Counted from the first letter of the stretch, positions 15,499 through 24,505 are shown. The stretch: DNA of 64,000 nt from an uncultured Collinsella sp. (GCA_902497025.1 CABVDJ010000003.1:62001-126000), one strand, 5' to 3'. The notes: a model not told the origin generated them from the letters alone. A program made the numbers and translations.

Positions 15499-16665
15499 AT
15501 GTTCGAGAAGAGTGTCGAGGAGCTCACCGAGCTCGGCGCCCAGATCACCACGGCCGAGATTGCCCAGCAGCCCGAGCTTTGGCGTGATACGCTCAACATC
15601 TACCGCGAGAACAAGGAGGCCATCGAGGCCTTCCTGGCCGAGGCTCGCGCCATGGGCGAGGGCCGTCTGTCCGTTGTCTTCACTGGTGCCGGTACTTCTG
15701 ACTACGTGGGCGATACCTGCGCTCCGTACCTGCGTCACGCCGGCAACACTGATCTCTACGACTTTAAGCCCATCGCCACGACCGACATCGTGAGCGCTCC
15801 GCGTGACTTCCTGCGCGCCGAGGATCCCACACTCGTGGTTTCCTTCGCCCGTTCCGGCAACAGTCCCGAGAGCCTTGCCGCCGTCGCCGTTGCCAAGGAG
15901 CTCGTCCACAACGTCAAGTTCCTCAACATCACCTGCGCTCCCGAGGGCAAGCTGGCCGTCGAGTCCGCCGATGACCCCAATGCGCTGACGCTGCTCATCC
16001 CGCGCGCCAACGACAAGGGCTTCGCCATGACCGGTTCTTACACCTGCATGACCCTGCTCTCCACCCTCATCTTTGACGAGGCTTCCGATGAGCAGAAGGC
16101 CGAGTGGGTCGAGACCATCGCCAAGATGGGCGAAGAGGTCATCTCCCGCGAGCCCGAGATCGCCGATTACCTTGCCGGCGACTTCAACCGTGTGACCTAC
16201 CTGGGTTCTGGCTCCTTCGGTGGCCTTGCTCAGGAGAGCCAGCTCAAGATCCTCGAGCTTGCTCACGGCCTGGTTGCCACCTCTTACGACACCTCCATGG
16301 GCTATCGTCACGGACCCAAGTCCTTCGTCGACGACAAGACCCTCGTCTTCGTGTTCGTCAACAACGACGCCTACACCCGTCAGTACGACATCGACATCCT
16401 CAACGAGATCGGTGGCGACGAGATCGCTCAGCACACCGTCGCCGTTCAGCAGGAGGGTGCCACCGTCTACGAGGGTGAGTCCTTCACCTTCAAGGGCTAC
16501 GAGGCGCTCCCCGAGGGCTACCTTGCTCTGCCGTTCGTGATGTTTGCCCAGGCCATCAGCCTGCTCAACTCCGTGCGCGTGGGCAACACGCCCGATACGC
16601 CGAGCCCCACCGGCACGGTCAACCGCGTGGTCAAGGGCGTGACGATTCACCCCTTCACCGCTTAA
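15499..16665 (+). CDS. agaS: SIS-domain galactosamine-6-phosphate deaminase/isomerase
   Basis: The protein has 388 residues, close to AgaS (~384). Two SIS domains are visible: SVVFTGAGTSDYVGDTCAP and VVSFARSGNSPESLAA in the first, TYLGSGSFGGLAQESQLKILEL and YRHGPKSFVDDKTLVF in the second. AgaS proteins convert galactosamine-6-phosphate to tagatose-6-phosphate plus ammonia, feeding LacC. The gene has its own promoter and GntR operator and a strong terminator behind it; nagA, which makes its substrate, is next. A glucosamine-6-phosphate role is less likely because no GlmS glutaminase domain is present. Confidence 0.9.
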   Translation: MFEKSVEELTELGAQITTAEIAQQPELWRDTLNIYRENKEAIEAFLAEARAMGEGRLSVVFTGAGTSDYVGDTCAPYLRHAGNTDLYDFKPIATTDIVSAPRDFLRAEDPTLVVSFARSGNSPESLAAVAVAKELVHNVKFLNITCAPEGKLAVESADDPNALTLLIPRANDKGFAMTGSYTCMTLLSTLIFDEASDEQKAEWVETIAKMGEEVISREPEIADYLAGDFNRVTYLGSGSFGGLAQESQLKILELAHGLVATSYDTSMGYRHGPKSFVDDKTLVFVFVNNDAYTRQYDIDILNEIGGDEIAQHTVAVQQEGATVYEGESFTFKGYEALPEGYLALPFVMFAQAISLLNSVRVGNTPDTPSPTGTVNRVVKGVTIHPFTA

Positions 16666-16683
16666 TCGCGTCCCCCTGTAAGG

Positions 16684-16720
16684 GCGCCCGTCCGCTCATA
16701 ACGGCGGGCGGGCGCTTTTT
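16684..16720 (+). terminator. Rho-independent terminator of agaS
   Basis: The GC-rich stem GCGCCCG...CGGGCGC with loop TCATAAC is followed by TTTTT. Confidence 0.85.
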
Positions 16721-16783
16721 GTTTTACGTGAGCTGGGTATAAGCATCACCACAGTCAACTGCTTTTAGAAGCAAGGAGTGCAT

Positions 16784-17953
16784 ATGAGCACATACGCAAT
16801 TAAGGCTGACAAGTTCTTCTTGCCGGCAGGCCCGCAGCTGGGCGGCTATCTCATGGTCGAGGACGGCGTCTTTGGCGCCTGGCAGGCCGATGAGCCCTCT
16901 TGCGAGATCAAGGACTACACGGGATCGTGGATCGCGCCGGGCATGGTCGACACCCACATCCATGGCTTCTATAACCATTCGACTACCGACAACGACCCCG
17001 AGGGCATTGATATCAGCTCGACCGAGCTCGCCCGTCGCGGCACCACCAGCTGGCTGCCCACGACGTTCACCGATGGCGTTGAGCAGATCAAGGATGCCTG
17101 CGCCGCCATCGCCCAGGCCGACGAGGGCCGCGGCCCCGACTTCTGCGGCGCCCGTATCCAGGGCATCTACCTGGAGGGTCCCTTCTTTACCATGAAGCAT
17201 GTGGGTGCGCAGAACCCCGCCTATCTGATCGACCCCTCCGAGGAGGTCTTCGACCAGTGGCAGGAGGCTGCCGGCGGACGCATCGTTAAGAGCGCCATGG
17301 CTGCCGAGCGCGACGGTGCTGCCGCCTACGCTGCCGCTCTGAACGCCAAGGGTGTCGTGACCAGCATCGGTCACTCCGACGCTACCTACGATGAGTGCGT
17401 CGCCGCCATCAACGCCGGTGCCAGCTGCTTTACGCACACCTACAACGGCCAGCGCGGCCTGCACCATCGCGAGCCCGGTGTCGTGGGTGCCGCTATGACC
17501 ACCCCCGAGACCTACGCCGAGATCATCTGCGACGGCAAGCACGTGAACCCTGCCGCCATCAAGGCACTGCTGCAGGCCAAGGGCTGGCAGCACACGGTGC
17601 TTATTACCGATTGCCTGGGCTGCGGTGGCATGCCCGAGGGCAGCTACACCAGCGGTGGCATGGATGTCATCATGAAGGACAACCTGTGCTGGCTCGCCGA
17701 CGGCAAGAGCATCGCCGGCTCGGTGCTCACGCTTGCCCAGGGAGTCAAGAACATCGTCGACTGGGGCATCGCCAGCGCCGATATCGCCATTCGCATGGCA
17801 ACTGAGGTGCCGGCTCGCTCTGCACACATCGAGGATAAGTGCGGCAGCATCATGCCGGGTCGCGACGCCGACTTTGTCGTGTTCGACCATGAGCTCACCC
17901 TCGTCGAGACGTATGTTGGCGGCCAGAGCGTCGGCAACGCCTTTACCGAGTAA
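16784..17953 (+). CDS. nagA: N-acetylgalactosamine/N-acetylglucosamine-6-phosphate deacetylase
   Basis: The protein has 389 residues. Amidohydrolase motifs are present: PGMVDTHIHGFYNH (metal His pair), IYLEGPFF (metal Glu), GHSDATYDEC, HTYNGQRGLHHREPG and the catalytic Asp in LITDCLGCGGMPEG. It removes acetate from the PTS-imported N-acetylhexosamine-6-phosphate so that AgaS can act. Context favours the galacto isomer (AgaA role). ATG 16784 with AAGGAG 5 nt upstream is preferred over GTG 16778. A 39-codon copy of its C-terminus lies at 20699-20818. Confidence 0.9.
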   Translation: MSTYAIKADKFFLPAGPQLGGYLMVEDGVFGAWQADEPSCEIKDYTGSWIAPGMVDTHIHGFYNHSTTDNDPEGIDISSTELARRGTTSWLPTTFTDGVEQIKDACAAIAQADEGRGPDFCGARIQGIYLEGPFFTMKHVGAQNPAYLIDPSEEVFDQWQEAAGGRIVKSAMAAERDGAAAYAAALNAKGVVTSIGHSDATYDECVAAINAGASCFTHTYNGQRGLHHREPGVVGAAMTTPETYAEIICDGKHVNPAAIKALLQAKGWQHTVLITDCLGCGGMPEGSYTSGGMDVIMKDNLCWLADGKSIAGSVLTLAQGVKNIVDWGIASADIAIRMATEVPARSAHIEDKCGSIMPGRDADFVVFDHELTLVETYVGGQSVGNAFTE

Positions 17954-17958
17954 CGATA

Positions 17959-17997
17959 GAAAAAGACGGCGGGCCCGAATCTGCTCGGACCCGCCGT
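17959..17997 (-). terminator. Terminator between nagA and flavodoxin (convergent)
   Basis: The stem ACGGCGGG...CCCGCCGT carries a T-run on the minus strand. It could also stop nagA transcripts. Confidence 0.65.
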
Positions 17998-18028
17998 ATG
18001 GGTTAAACGCTCAAAAGCACCTTTACAG

Positions 18029-18613
18029 TTACAGCTTGTTAGCGATCTTCTTTGCCGTGCGCTTGACGCCGGCCACGAGGCCTCCTGCAGGATGCTCCTT
18101 CTCGTAGGCTAGACGCTTCTCGCGCTTGGCGTACTCTTCGACGATGATGTCGCCATACTCGTCTTCGATCTTGTCGAAGAAATCGACGGCGCCCTTAATT
18201 TCCTCAGCGGTCGGGTGTCCCTTTTGGACACCGCCGGTGAGTTTGAACGGCCCCCACGTATCAAAGCCGGGGCAGCCGTAGACACCCATAAAGATGGCCT
18301 GCCTCATGCGGCAGATGCCATCGATATCCTTGCCGTACCACTTGTTTTTGCCACCGTAGGTCATAAGGCCAAACACCTTGTCCTGCGGCTGCAGCACATT
18401 GGTGAGCACGCGTGCCATATCTTTGTCGATCTCGGAGTAATAGATGCCCGTGGCAACGCCGATCAGATGATATTCGTGCAGGTTGGGGTACTCGTTTTTA
18501 CCGAGTGACTTCACGTCGAGGGTATCGATTTCGGGGTGCGCCTCGACGATGGCGTCCACGAGCTTTTTCGTATTGCCGTGGTGGCGTGAGGCATAAAGGA
18601 TGATGGTTCGCAT
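18029..18613 (-). CDS. Flavodoxin-like protein
   Basis: The protein has 194 residues. It begins MRTIILYASRHHGNTKKLVDAI, where S-R-H-H-G-N-T-K matches the flavodoxin FMN phosphate loop. IGVATGIYYSEIDKDMARVL and GLMTYGGKNKWYG follow the flavodoxin fold. The C-terminus is Lys-rich. It is expected to be an FMN electron carrier. It is oriented opposite to its neighbours and shares no obvious operon. The frame continues upstream, but AAAGG before this ATG and the family start support 18613. Confidence 0.82.
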   Translation of the reverse strand: MRTIILYASRHHGNTKKLVDAIVEAHPEIDTLDVKSLGKNEYPNLHEYHLIGVATGIYYSEIDKDMARVLTNVLQPQDKVFGLMTYGGKNKWYGKDIDGICRMRQAIFMGVYGCPGFDTWGPFKLTGGVQKGHPTAEEIKGAVDFFDKIEDEYGDIIVEEYAKREKRLAYEKEHPAGGLVAGVKRTAKKIANKL

Positions 18614-18770
18614 AAGAAGGCCTTTCAGCTGTAATTGCATCAATGTCTGTATGGTACCCCGTTGTATGGCTGGGATACCGGACGCATCGATGAACGTGCG
18701 GGTTTGTCCTTTGGTTAGGGCCGAGACGGGTTCTTGCGAGCAAAAAAGCAGTTGTTCGAAAGGATGGGCA

Positions 18771-19652
18771 ATGGAATACGCTCTCTCCAACGATTCGATT
18801 TCTATTAAGGTGTCCACGGCCGGCGGCTCGTTTACCTCGATTGAGGCCGACGGTCGCGAGTATTTGTGGCAGGGCGATCCCGCCGTGTGGTCCGGCCAGG
18901 CGCCGATTTGCTTCCCGATTTGCGGAGGCTTGCGTGACAACAACGCCATGACGTTTGCCGGGCATCATGTAAAGCTCGCTCGCCACGGGTTTGCGCGCAA
19001 ACAGGAGTGGAAGCTGCTGAGCCAGAGCGAGAACGAGCTGGCGATGTGCCTGGATTCGGAGGATAACGCGGCGCTGCTGAGCGATTATCCCTACCCGTTT
19101 AAGCTTGTCGCTCGTTATACGCTCGAGGACGCTGCTGTGCGCGTCTCCTATGAGGTGACCAACGAGGGTACCGAGGACATGCCGTTCTTTATCGGCGGTC
19201 ATCCCGGCTTTAGGTGTCCGCTCGATGAGGGCGAGGCCTATACGGACTACGAGTTGCGCTTTGAGAAAGACGAGGCTGCGGAGCTTTGCACCGCTGTCCC
19301 TTCGACTGGCTTGATTGACGTGGCAAACCGCTCCAAGAACCCCATGGTGGGGAAGACGCTGCCTCTGTCACATGAGCTCTTCGATTTTGCGGAGACCATC
19401 TTTGACGTGCTCGAGAGCCGTCAGGTCACGCTTTCCAAAAAGGGCGAGGACAAGGGCGTCCGCCTGAGCTTCGAGGGCTTCCCATATCTCATTGTGTGGA
19501 GCAAGCCCGAGGGCGATTTTGTGGCGGTTGAGCCTTGGGGCGGTCTTTCGACCTGTTCCGATGAGGACGATGTGCTTGAGCATAAGCGCGGCTGCCTTGT
19601 CGCCAAGCCCAAGGAGACCGTCGTTCGCTCGTTCACGATTGAGATTCTGTAA
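18771..19652 (+). CDS. Aldose 1-epimerase-family (galM-like) protein, paralogue 1
   Basis: The protein has 293 residues. Family features include the opening TAGGSFTSIEADGREYLWQGD, RHGFARKQEW with the catalytic-type His, and IGGHPGFRCPLDEGE. This is the short hexose-phosphate mutarotase-like LacX/YeaD branch of the galM superfamily, and LacX genes often accompany lac operons. It is followed 59 nt later by a lacC-type kinase; the same pair is repeated at 44427-46297 with both genes of identical length. ATG 18771 has AAGGATG upstream. Confidence 0.85.
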   Translation: MEYALSNDSISIKVSTAGGSFTSIEADGREYLWQGDPAVWSGQAPICFPICGGLRDNNAMTFAGHHVKLARHGFARKQEWKLLSQSENELAMCLDSEDNAALLSDYPYPFKLVARYTLEDAAVRVSYEVTNEGTEDMPFFIGGHPGFRCPLDEGEAYTDYELRFEKDEAAELCTAVPSTGLIDVANRSKNPMVGKTLPLSHELFDFAETIFDVLESRQVTLSKKGEDKGVRLSFEGFPYLIVWSKPEGDFVAVEPWGGLSTCSDEDDVLEHKRGCLVAKPKETVVRSFTIEIL

Positions 19653-19711
19653 TTCCGTTTTGTCGACTCGTATCGCGAGGCACAAGGAGCCTGCGAGATA
19701 AGGAGCTAAAA

Positions 19712-20647
19712 ATGATCCTCACCGTTACGATGAACCCGTCTGTCGATACGCGCTATCAGCTCGATGAGCTCGTCATCGACGACGTCAACCGTGTGACGCC
19801 CGAAAAGACCGCCGGCGGCAAGGGCCTCAACGTGGCCCGTGTCCTTGGTCAGTTGGGCGACGACGTTGTGGCAACCGGCCTGCTTGGTGGCCATATGGGC
19901 GCCTATATGGCCGAGCTCATGGACGCTAACGGCATTAAGAATGATTTTGTGCCCATCAAGGGCGAGACTCGCATTTGCCTCAACATCCTCCACGCCGGCA
20001 ACCAGACCGAGCTGCTCGAGAGCGGCCCGACGATTGCCCCCGAGGAGCTCGATGCCTTTACCACCAAGTTTACCGAGCTTGCGAGCAAGGCCGATGTCGT
20101 TACCATCTCGGGTTCGCTGCCCCGCGGCGTCGAGGCGGACTACTACGCCAAGATCACGGGCATTGCCGAGAACGCCGGCGCCAAGGTGCTGCTCGATACC
20201 TCGGGTGCCTCGCTCGAGGCCGCCCTTAAGTCCGAAATTAAGCCCGAGCTGGTCAAGCCTAACCTGACCGAGATTAACGGCCTTCTGGGCACGAGCTTTA
20301 CCACCGACGATGTGGACGAGCTCCGCGCCGCACTTGCCTCTGACGCCCGCTTCTCCGATATCCCTTGGGTCGTCGTGTCCATGGGTGCCGCCGGTTCCGT
20401 GGGCTTCCACAATGGTCGTGCGTTCCGCGCAAAGACGCCCGATATCCCTGCCGTTAACGCAACAGGCTCTGGCGACTCCACTATCGCAGGCTTCGCGCAT
20501 GCCATCGCTGCTGGCGCAGACGACGAGACGGTGCTGCGTACCGCCAACACTTGCGGCAAGCTCAACGCCATGGATCCTATGACCGGCCATCTGGTTATGG
20601 ACCGTTGGGACGAGGTCTATAACGGCGTTGTCGTAACCGAGCTGTAA
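19712..20647 (+). CDS. lacC: Tagatose-6-phosphate kinase (1-phosphofructokinase family), paralogue 1
   Basis: The protein has 311 residues. PfkB-family motifs are MILTVTMNPSVDTRYQLD, GGKGLNVARVLGQLGD, VVTISGSLPRGV, KPNLTEINGLLG and the C-terminal ATGSGDSTIAGF with the catalytic Asp. It phosphorylates tagatose-6-phosphate to the 1,6-bisphosphate. 1-Phosphofructokinase is an alternative in this family, but the AgaS, LacAB and GatY-like context supports LacC. It shares a transcription direction with the galM-like gene upstream. A second, highly similar copy is at 45362. Confidence 0.88.
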   Translation: MILTVTMNPSVDTRYQLDELVIDDVNRVTPEKTAGGKGLNVARVLGQLGDDVVATGLLGGHMGAYMAELMDANGIKNDFVPIKGETRICLNILHAGNQTELLESGPTIAPEELDAFTTKFTELASKADVVTISGSLPRGVEADYYAKITGIAENAGAKVLLDTSGASLEAALKSEIKPELVKPNLTEINGLLGTSFTTDDVDELRAALASDARFSDIPWVVVSMGAAGSVGFHNGRAFRAKTPDIPAVNATGSGDSTIAGFAHAIAAGADDETVLRTANTCGKLNAMDPMTGHLVMDRWDEVYNGVVVTEL

Positions 20648-20698
20648 GAGTTTGGATTGCGCCTCGATATTGCTCGCTTCCTGTTCGTCCGCGTAGAC

Positions 20699-20818
20699 GA
20701 CAAGTGCGGTAGCATTATGCCGGGGCGCGACGCCGACTTTGTCGTGTTCAATCCCGACCTTACCCTGGTCGAGACGTATGTGGGCGGCAACAGCGTCGGT
20801 AACGCGTTTACCGAGTAG
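20699..20818 (+). pseudogene. nagA 3'-end remnant
   Basis: The reading frame encodes DKCGSIMPGRDADFVVF and LTLVETYVGG, then SVGNAFTE and a stop, matching the last 39 residues of the intact NagA at 16784-17953 with four substitutions. There is no start codon or upstream nagA sequence. It lies between lacC and yhcH. It is best explained as the trace of a tandem duplication followed by deletion. Confidence 0.8.
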
Positions 20819-20850
20819 CTGCCAAAGTGACGATCCGAGAGGGGATTTAG

Positions 20851-21324
20851 ATGATTTACGGTGCATTAGGCGATATCGAGGAGTACCGCGGAATGCTCAA
20901 GGGCCTCGACGTGCTGATCGACTGGCTCGAGGAGAACGACCCAGCGGAGCTCGAGGTCGGCAGCCATCCGATTCTGGGCGACAAGGTCTATGCGAACGTC
21001 ATGGCTCCCACGACGCGTCCCGAGGCCGAGGCTCACTATGAGACGCATCAGCGCTATCACGACCTGCAGATCGACGTCGAGGGTCGCGAGGCCTTTAAGG
21101 TTGCCACGGGCAGCCTGACGCTGGTCCAGGAGTTTGACGAGAAGGACGACTACGATCTGGTCGATTCCGACACTTCGATCGCCGGCGATCTGGCAGACGA
21201 CAAGTTTGCGCTGTTCGTTGCCGGCGAGCCTCACATGCCCACGCTCGAGTTCCCGGGCGATGGCGCGCAGCCGGTCAAGAAGATCTGCTTTAAGCTGCTT
21301 GCAGACGCTTACTGGGAGGAGTAA
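20851..21324 (+). CDS. YhcH/YjgK/YiaL (EbgC-like) family protein
   Basis: The protein has 157 residues. It matches the DUF386 family: MIYGALGDIEEYRGM, GSHPILGDKVYANVM, ETHQRYHDLQIDVEG (metal-binding His and Glu), and FALFVAGEPHMP then VKKICFK. Members form cupin-like barrels, bind metal ions, and include the EbgC beta-galactosidase subunit and YhcH of sialic acid operons. A sugar anomerase or isomerase role is inferred. The RBS GAGAGGGG lies just upstream. Confidence 0.88.
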   Translation: MIYGALGDIEEYRGMLKGLDVLIDWLEENDPAELEVGSHPILGDKVYANVMAPTTRPEAEAHYETHQRYHDLQIDVEGREAFKVATGSLTLVQEFDEKDDYDLVDSDTSIAGDLADDKFALFVAGEPHMPTLEFPGDGAQPVKKICFKLLADAYWEE

Positions 21325-21497
21325 CGAGCCGCTCGGCTGAGCTGTTCGTTTTGCGAGCGTTATCCCTTGGAGGAACGCGCTTGGGCCCCGCTGATCGCGG
21401 TTCCTTTGGGGATTGCGGTTGGCGGGGCTTTTGTTGAGTAGGAGAGTTTCCGGCGGCGTTGTGCTTGGATTGGCGGAAGCGCGCCCGAAATCAGCAA

Positions 21498-21521
21498 CAA
21501 AAAAGCCGCCCGAAGGCGGCT
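21498..21521 (-). terminator. tRNA terminator
   Basis: On the minus strand, GCCGCC-TTCG-GGCGGC is followed by TTTTTT, directly after the tRNA 3' end. Confidence 0.85.
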
Positions 21522-21532
21522 ATCTTGTGCAA

Positions 21533-21608
21533 TGGAGCCAGCGACCGGGCTCGAACCGGTGACCCCCGCTTTACGAGAGCGGTGCTCTACCAACTGAGCT
21601 ACGCTGGC
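21533..21608 (-). tRNA. tRNA-Thr (anticodon CGT)
   Basis: The minus strand gives a 76-nt cloverleaf: acceptor GCCAGCG paired with CGCTGGC, D-arm GCTC...GAGC, anticodon stem CCGCT/AGCGG with loop CTCGTAA, and T-arm CCGGTTCGAACCCGG. It ends in an encoded CCA. It reads threonine ACG codons. Confidence 0.95.
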
Positions 21609-21765
21609 GGCCATGTGATGGCGCAACTGAGGCGTCAACGGCTGTCTATGATACGGGACATCGCAAATCCGCGCAAGTGTTCTGACGGCTTTTCTCACTT
21701 TAAATGCACTAATATTGGAGACGCGATGTCTTGCTCTTACGGGTCTCAAACAGAATGGGGCAGCG

Positions 21766-22260
21766 ATGACTCAACCCAAGATTCTTCTCGCACGCATCGA
21801 CGACCGTTTCATTTACGGACAAGACGTTGAGCTGTGGAACGAAGCCGTGGGTTCCAACCTTGTCCTAATCGTCAACGATGAGATCGCGGCAGATTCGCGC
21901 CAATGGGCACCCATGAGGGTGGCGGCGCCAGAAGGCGTTTGGACGCGGTTTTTCTCGGTGCAAAGGACCATCGACGTCATTCATACCGCAACGCCTCGCC
22001 AATTGATTCTGATCATGGTGGCCTCACCCTCCGATGCGCTCGCGCTGGTTAAGGGCGGTGTGCCGATCACCAAGATCAGCATTGGTCATATGCAGGCAGG
22101 GGAGGGCAAGCGTCCCGCAACGCCCGCAGTTGCCGTAGACGACACAGACGTCGCTGTTCTCAGAGAGCTGCAAAAGCTCGGCATAGAACTAGAAATCCGC
22201 TATCTCCCCAGCTCCAATCCCGACCCCATTCAACGAGTCATTGGGGACGTTCTTAAATGA
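21766..22260 (+). CDS. Orphan PTS EIIB (mannose/sorbose family) lacking the phospho-histidine
   Basis: The protein has 164 residues and is clearly homologous to the EIIB at 12022 (ARIDDRF, TRFFSVQRTIDVIHTATPRQ, VKGGVPITKISIGHMQ). The active-site segment reads RIDDRFIYGQ where the working copy has RIDNRLVHGQ, so the phosphorylated His is Tyr. No EIIA, EIIC or EIID adjoins it. The last codons (VIGDVLK, stop) lie inside a GGGGACGTTC palindromic repeat, so its 3' end was altered by that repeat. It is probably catalytically dead; it may be regulatory or decaying. ATG 21766 is chosen by alignment to the family; the ribosome site is weak. Confidence 0.8.
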   Translation: MTQPKILLARIDDRFIYGQDVELWNEAVGSNLVLIVNDEIAADSRQWAPMRVAAPEGVWTRFFSVQRTIDVIHTATPRQLILIMVASPSDALALVKGGVPITKISIGHMQAGEGKRPATPAVAVDDTDVAVLRELQKLGIELEIRYLPSSNPDPIQRVIGDVLK

Positions 22261-22416
22261 CTAGTCAAACGGGACACCCTTGGCACTTGGGGACGTTCCT
22301 TATGTGCCGGCCTTTTAGGAACGTCCCCAAGTGTCGGCAGATTGGGACACTTCTTCTCGCCAAACGTTAAAGACTGTCCCCAACGACTAGTCATTTAAGA
22401 ACGTCCCCAATGACTA
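22236..22416. repeat. Nested GGGGACGTTC palindromic repeat, locus 1
   Basis: Inverted units built on GTCATTGGGGACGTTCTTAA flank an inner hairpin (CTTGGGGACGTTCCT / AGGAACGTCCCCAAG). The left unit supplies the stop region of the orphan EIIB gene. Similar units occur at 41480-41524 and 46488-46590. Confidence 0.75.
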
Positions 22417-22482
22417 GGTAGCAAAGCGCCCGTCGGCGGTGGTGCCGGCGGGCGCTGCTGTGCGATATGTTGCGTTGTGGGC

Positions 22483-23535
22483 TTAGTGCCTCATAAAGTG
22501 GTACTCGATCACATTGCTGTAGGGGTGACCCGGGCCCACGATGCCCTGCGGGAACAGCGGCTGGTGCGGCGTGTCGGGGAACATCTCTGCCTCGAGGGCA
22601 AAGCCGGCGCCCCAGCCATAGTTGGCATCGTCCTTGGCGTGCTCGTCGCCCAGCCAGTTGCCGGTGTAGAGCTGCACGCCCGGTGCGGTGGTGTAGTAGT
22701 CTAACTCACGACCGGTCCACATCTCCTCGACGTGCATCGCGCGGCGCAGATTACGGCCGTACTGATAGCCATCGATGCACAGACAGTGATCGTAGCCACG
22801 GGCCTGCTTAATCTGCGGATCGTCGGCCTCCATGCCGGGAGCGACGGGGCGCAGCTCGCGAAAGTCAAACGGCGTTCCCTCGACCGGAGCAATCTCGCCG
22901 GTGGGGATGTTCTGCTCGTTAATGGGCAGGTAGTGAGCAGCGTTGGCAACAAAGAAGTGCTCACAGTCCATGCCGGCGTTATGACCGGCAAGGTTAAAGT
23001 ACGTGTGGTTGGTCATGGACACGTAGGTGGCACGGTCGCTCTCGCAGCCATACTCGATACGGAAACGTCCAGTGCGCGTCACGGTGAACACGGCCGCAAA
23101 GGTACGGTTGCCGGGCAGGCCCAGCTCGCCATCCTCAAGCGAGGTGGTCATGCGCACGGCATTGTGGACCTCGTCGAGCTCAACATCCCATACGCGCTTG
23201 TGCAGGCCGTGCTCAAGATCGCTGTGCAGGTTGTTGACGCCTTCGTTGGCCGGCATATGCCAGTCCGTGCCGTCGATGGTGATTGTGGCGCCCGCGGTGC
23301 GGTTTGCCACGGGGCCGATAGTCGCGCCAAAGCAGGCGGGGTTGTCAAAGTAATCCTCGAGCTTATCGAAGCCCAGCACCACATCGCGCACGTTGCCGGG
23401 AATGTCGGGCACATCGATACCCAGCACGGTGGCGCCATAGTCCATAATGCGAACGCAGATCTCGGGCCCGTTGAGGGTGTAACGATGAACGGGGGTACCG
23501 CACGGCGCGGTGCCGAAAAGCTCGGAAGTGATCAT
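22483..23535 (-). CDS. galM: Aldose 1-epimerase (galactose mutarotase)
   Basis: The protein has 350 residues. GalM motifs include RYTLNGPEICVRIMDYGATV, the catalytic His in TNHTYFNLAGH, the upstream IGPVANRTAG segment, and a C-terminal FALEAEMFPDTPHQPLFP with the catalytic Glu. It interconverts alpha and beta galactose before GalK. The start at 23535 has AGGA upstream; a longer frame continues into promoter sequence. It lies alone on the minus strand, divergent from the DeoR regulator. Confidence 0.92.
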   Translation of the reverse strand: MITSELFGTAPCGTPVHRYTLNGPEICVRIMDYGATVLGIDVPDIPGNVRDVVLGFDKLEDYFDNPACFGATIGPVANRTAGATITIDGTDWHMPANEGVNNLHSDLEHGLHKRVWDVELDEVHNAVRMTTSLEDGELGLPGNRTFAAVFTVTRTGRFRIEYGCESDRATYVSMTNHTYFNLAGHNAGMDCEHFFVANAAHYLPINEQNIPTGEIAPVEGTPFDFRELRPVAPGMEADDPQIKQARGYDHCLCIDGYQYGRNLRRAMHVEEMWTGRELDYYTTAPGVQLYTGNWLGDEHAKDDANYGWGAGFALEAEMFPDTPHQPLFPQGIVGPGHPYSNVIEYHFMRH

Positions 23536-23740
23536 TTGGTTCCTAACATCGAGGTATTTCCGACAAACTGTAGCGCGAACAGGCGAGATTATCACTACAC
23601 CCCACTAAAGCAGGGGGTATTTTTCTCAAAAAAGTGATGATTGGAGCTGTGCGGGCGTTCATTTTTGACGCGCGCGGGTCTGATACAATTTGTTCGTTAT
23701 TGTTTGAATTGACGTGAGCGTGGAACAGCGAGGACTCATC

Positions 23741-24505
23741 GTGATTAAGGCAGAGCGACAGGATAAGGTTCGTCAGCTGCTCGAGGAACAGGGAACGGTC
23801 TCGGTTAAAGAGATTTCCGATGCGTTAGGCGTCTCGGATATGACGATTCGCCGCGATCTTGAGGAGCTTGCGAGCCTAGGCGAGATCGAGCGCGTGCACG
23901 GCGGCGCCCGCAGTGCACAGGGCCGTCCCCACGCTATGTTGCGCCATGAGTATTCGCACAGCGAAAAGCGCACTAAGCATGCCGAGGAAAAACTGCAGAT
24001 TGCGCGCCGTGCTGTGGAGCTTATCGAGGAGGGCTCGACCATCTTTTTGGGTACGGGCACCACGGTTGAGAAGATGGCCTCGATGCTGCCGGCGTTTCGC
24101 CTGCGCATTGTGACCAATTCGCTTTCGGTGTTTAACCTGCTCGAGGCGCGCGAAGACTGCGACCTGTGCCTGGTGGGCGGCATGTACCGTCGCCGCACCG
24201 CCGCTTTTGTGGGACCAACGGCCGAGGATACCCTGCGTGCGCTGGGCATCGACGCGGCGTTTATCGGTGCCAACGGCATTCTGGACGGCGACGTGTCTAC
24301 ATCCAATATGGATGAGGGTCGTATCCAGCAGCTCGCCTTTAGCAAGGCCGACTCGCGCTATCTGATTGCCGATTCCAGCAAGATTGGCAAGCGCGACTTC
24401 TACACCTTCTGTCGCTTGGACAGCCTGGACGCCGTGGTGTGCGAGCCGAGTATCGCCGCCGAGGATCGTGTCGCCATCGAGGAGCACACGCAGGTCATCT
24501 GCTAA
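23741..24505 (+). CDS. DeoR family sugar-operon regulator
   Basis: The protein has 254 residues from GTG 23741; an upstream GTG (23714) is possible, but GCGAGGA sits 6 nt before 23741 and the family begins here (IKAERQDKVRQLLEEQG). The helix-turn-helix (VSVKEISDALGVSDMTIRRDLEEL) and RVHGGAR are typical. The C-terminal DeoRC domain has GTGTTVEKMASML, TNSLSVFNLL and FIGANGI. Such proteins (LacR, AgaR) respond to phosphorylated sugars. It is divergent from galM. Confidence 0.88.
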   Translation: MIKAERQDKVRQLLEEQGTVSVKEISDALGVSDMTIRRDLEELASLGEIERVHGGARSAQGRPHAMLRHEYSHSEKRTKHAEEKLQIARRAVELIEEGSTIFLGTGTTVEKMASMLPAFRLRIVTNSLSVFNLLEAREDCDLCLVGGMYRRRTAAFVGPTAEDTLRALGIDAAFIGANGILDGDVSTSNMDEGRIQQLAFSKADSRYLIADSSKIGKRDFYTFCRLDSLDAVVCEPSIAAEDRVAIEEHTQVIC

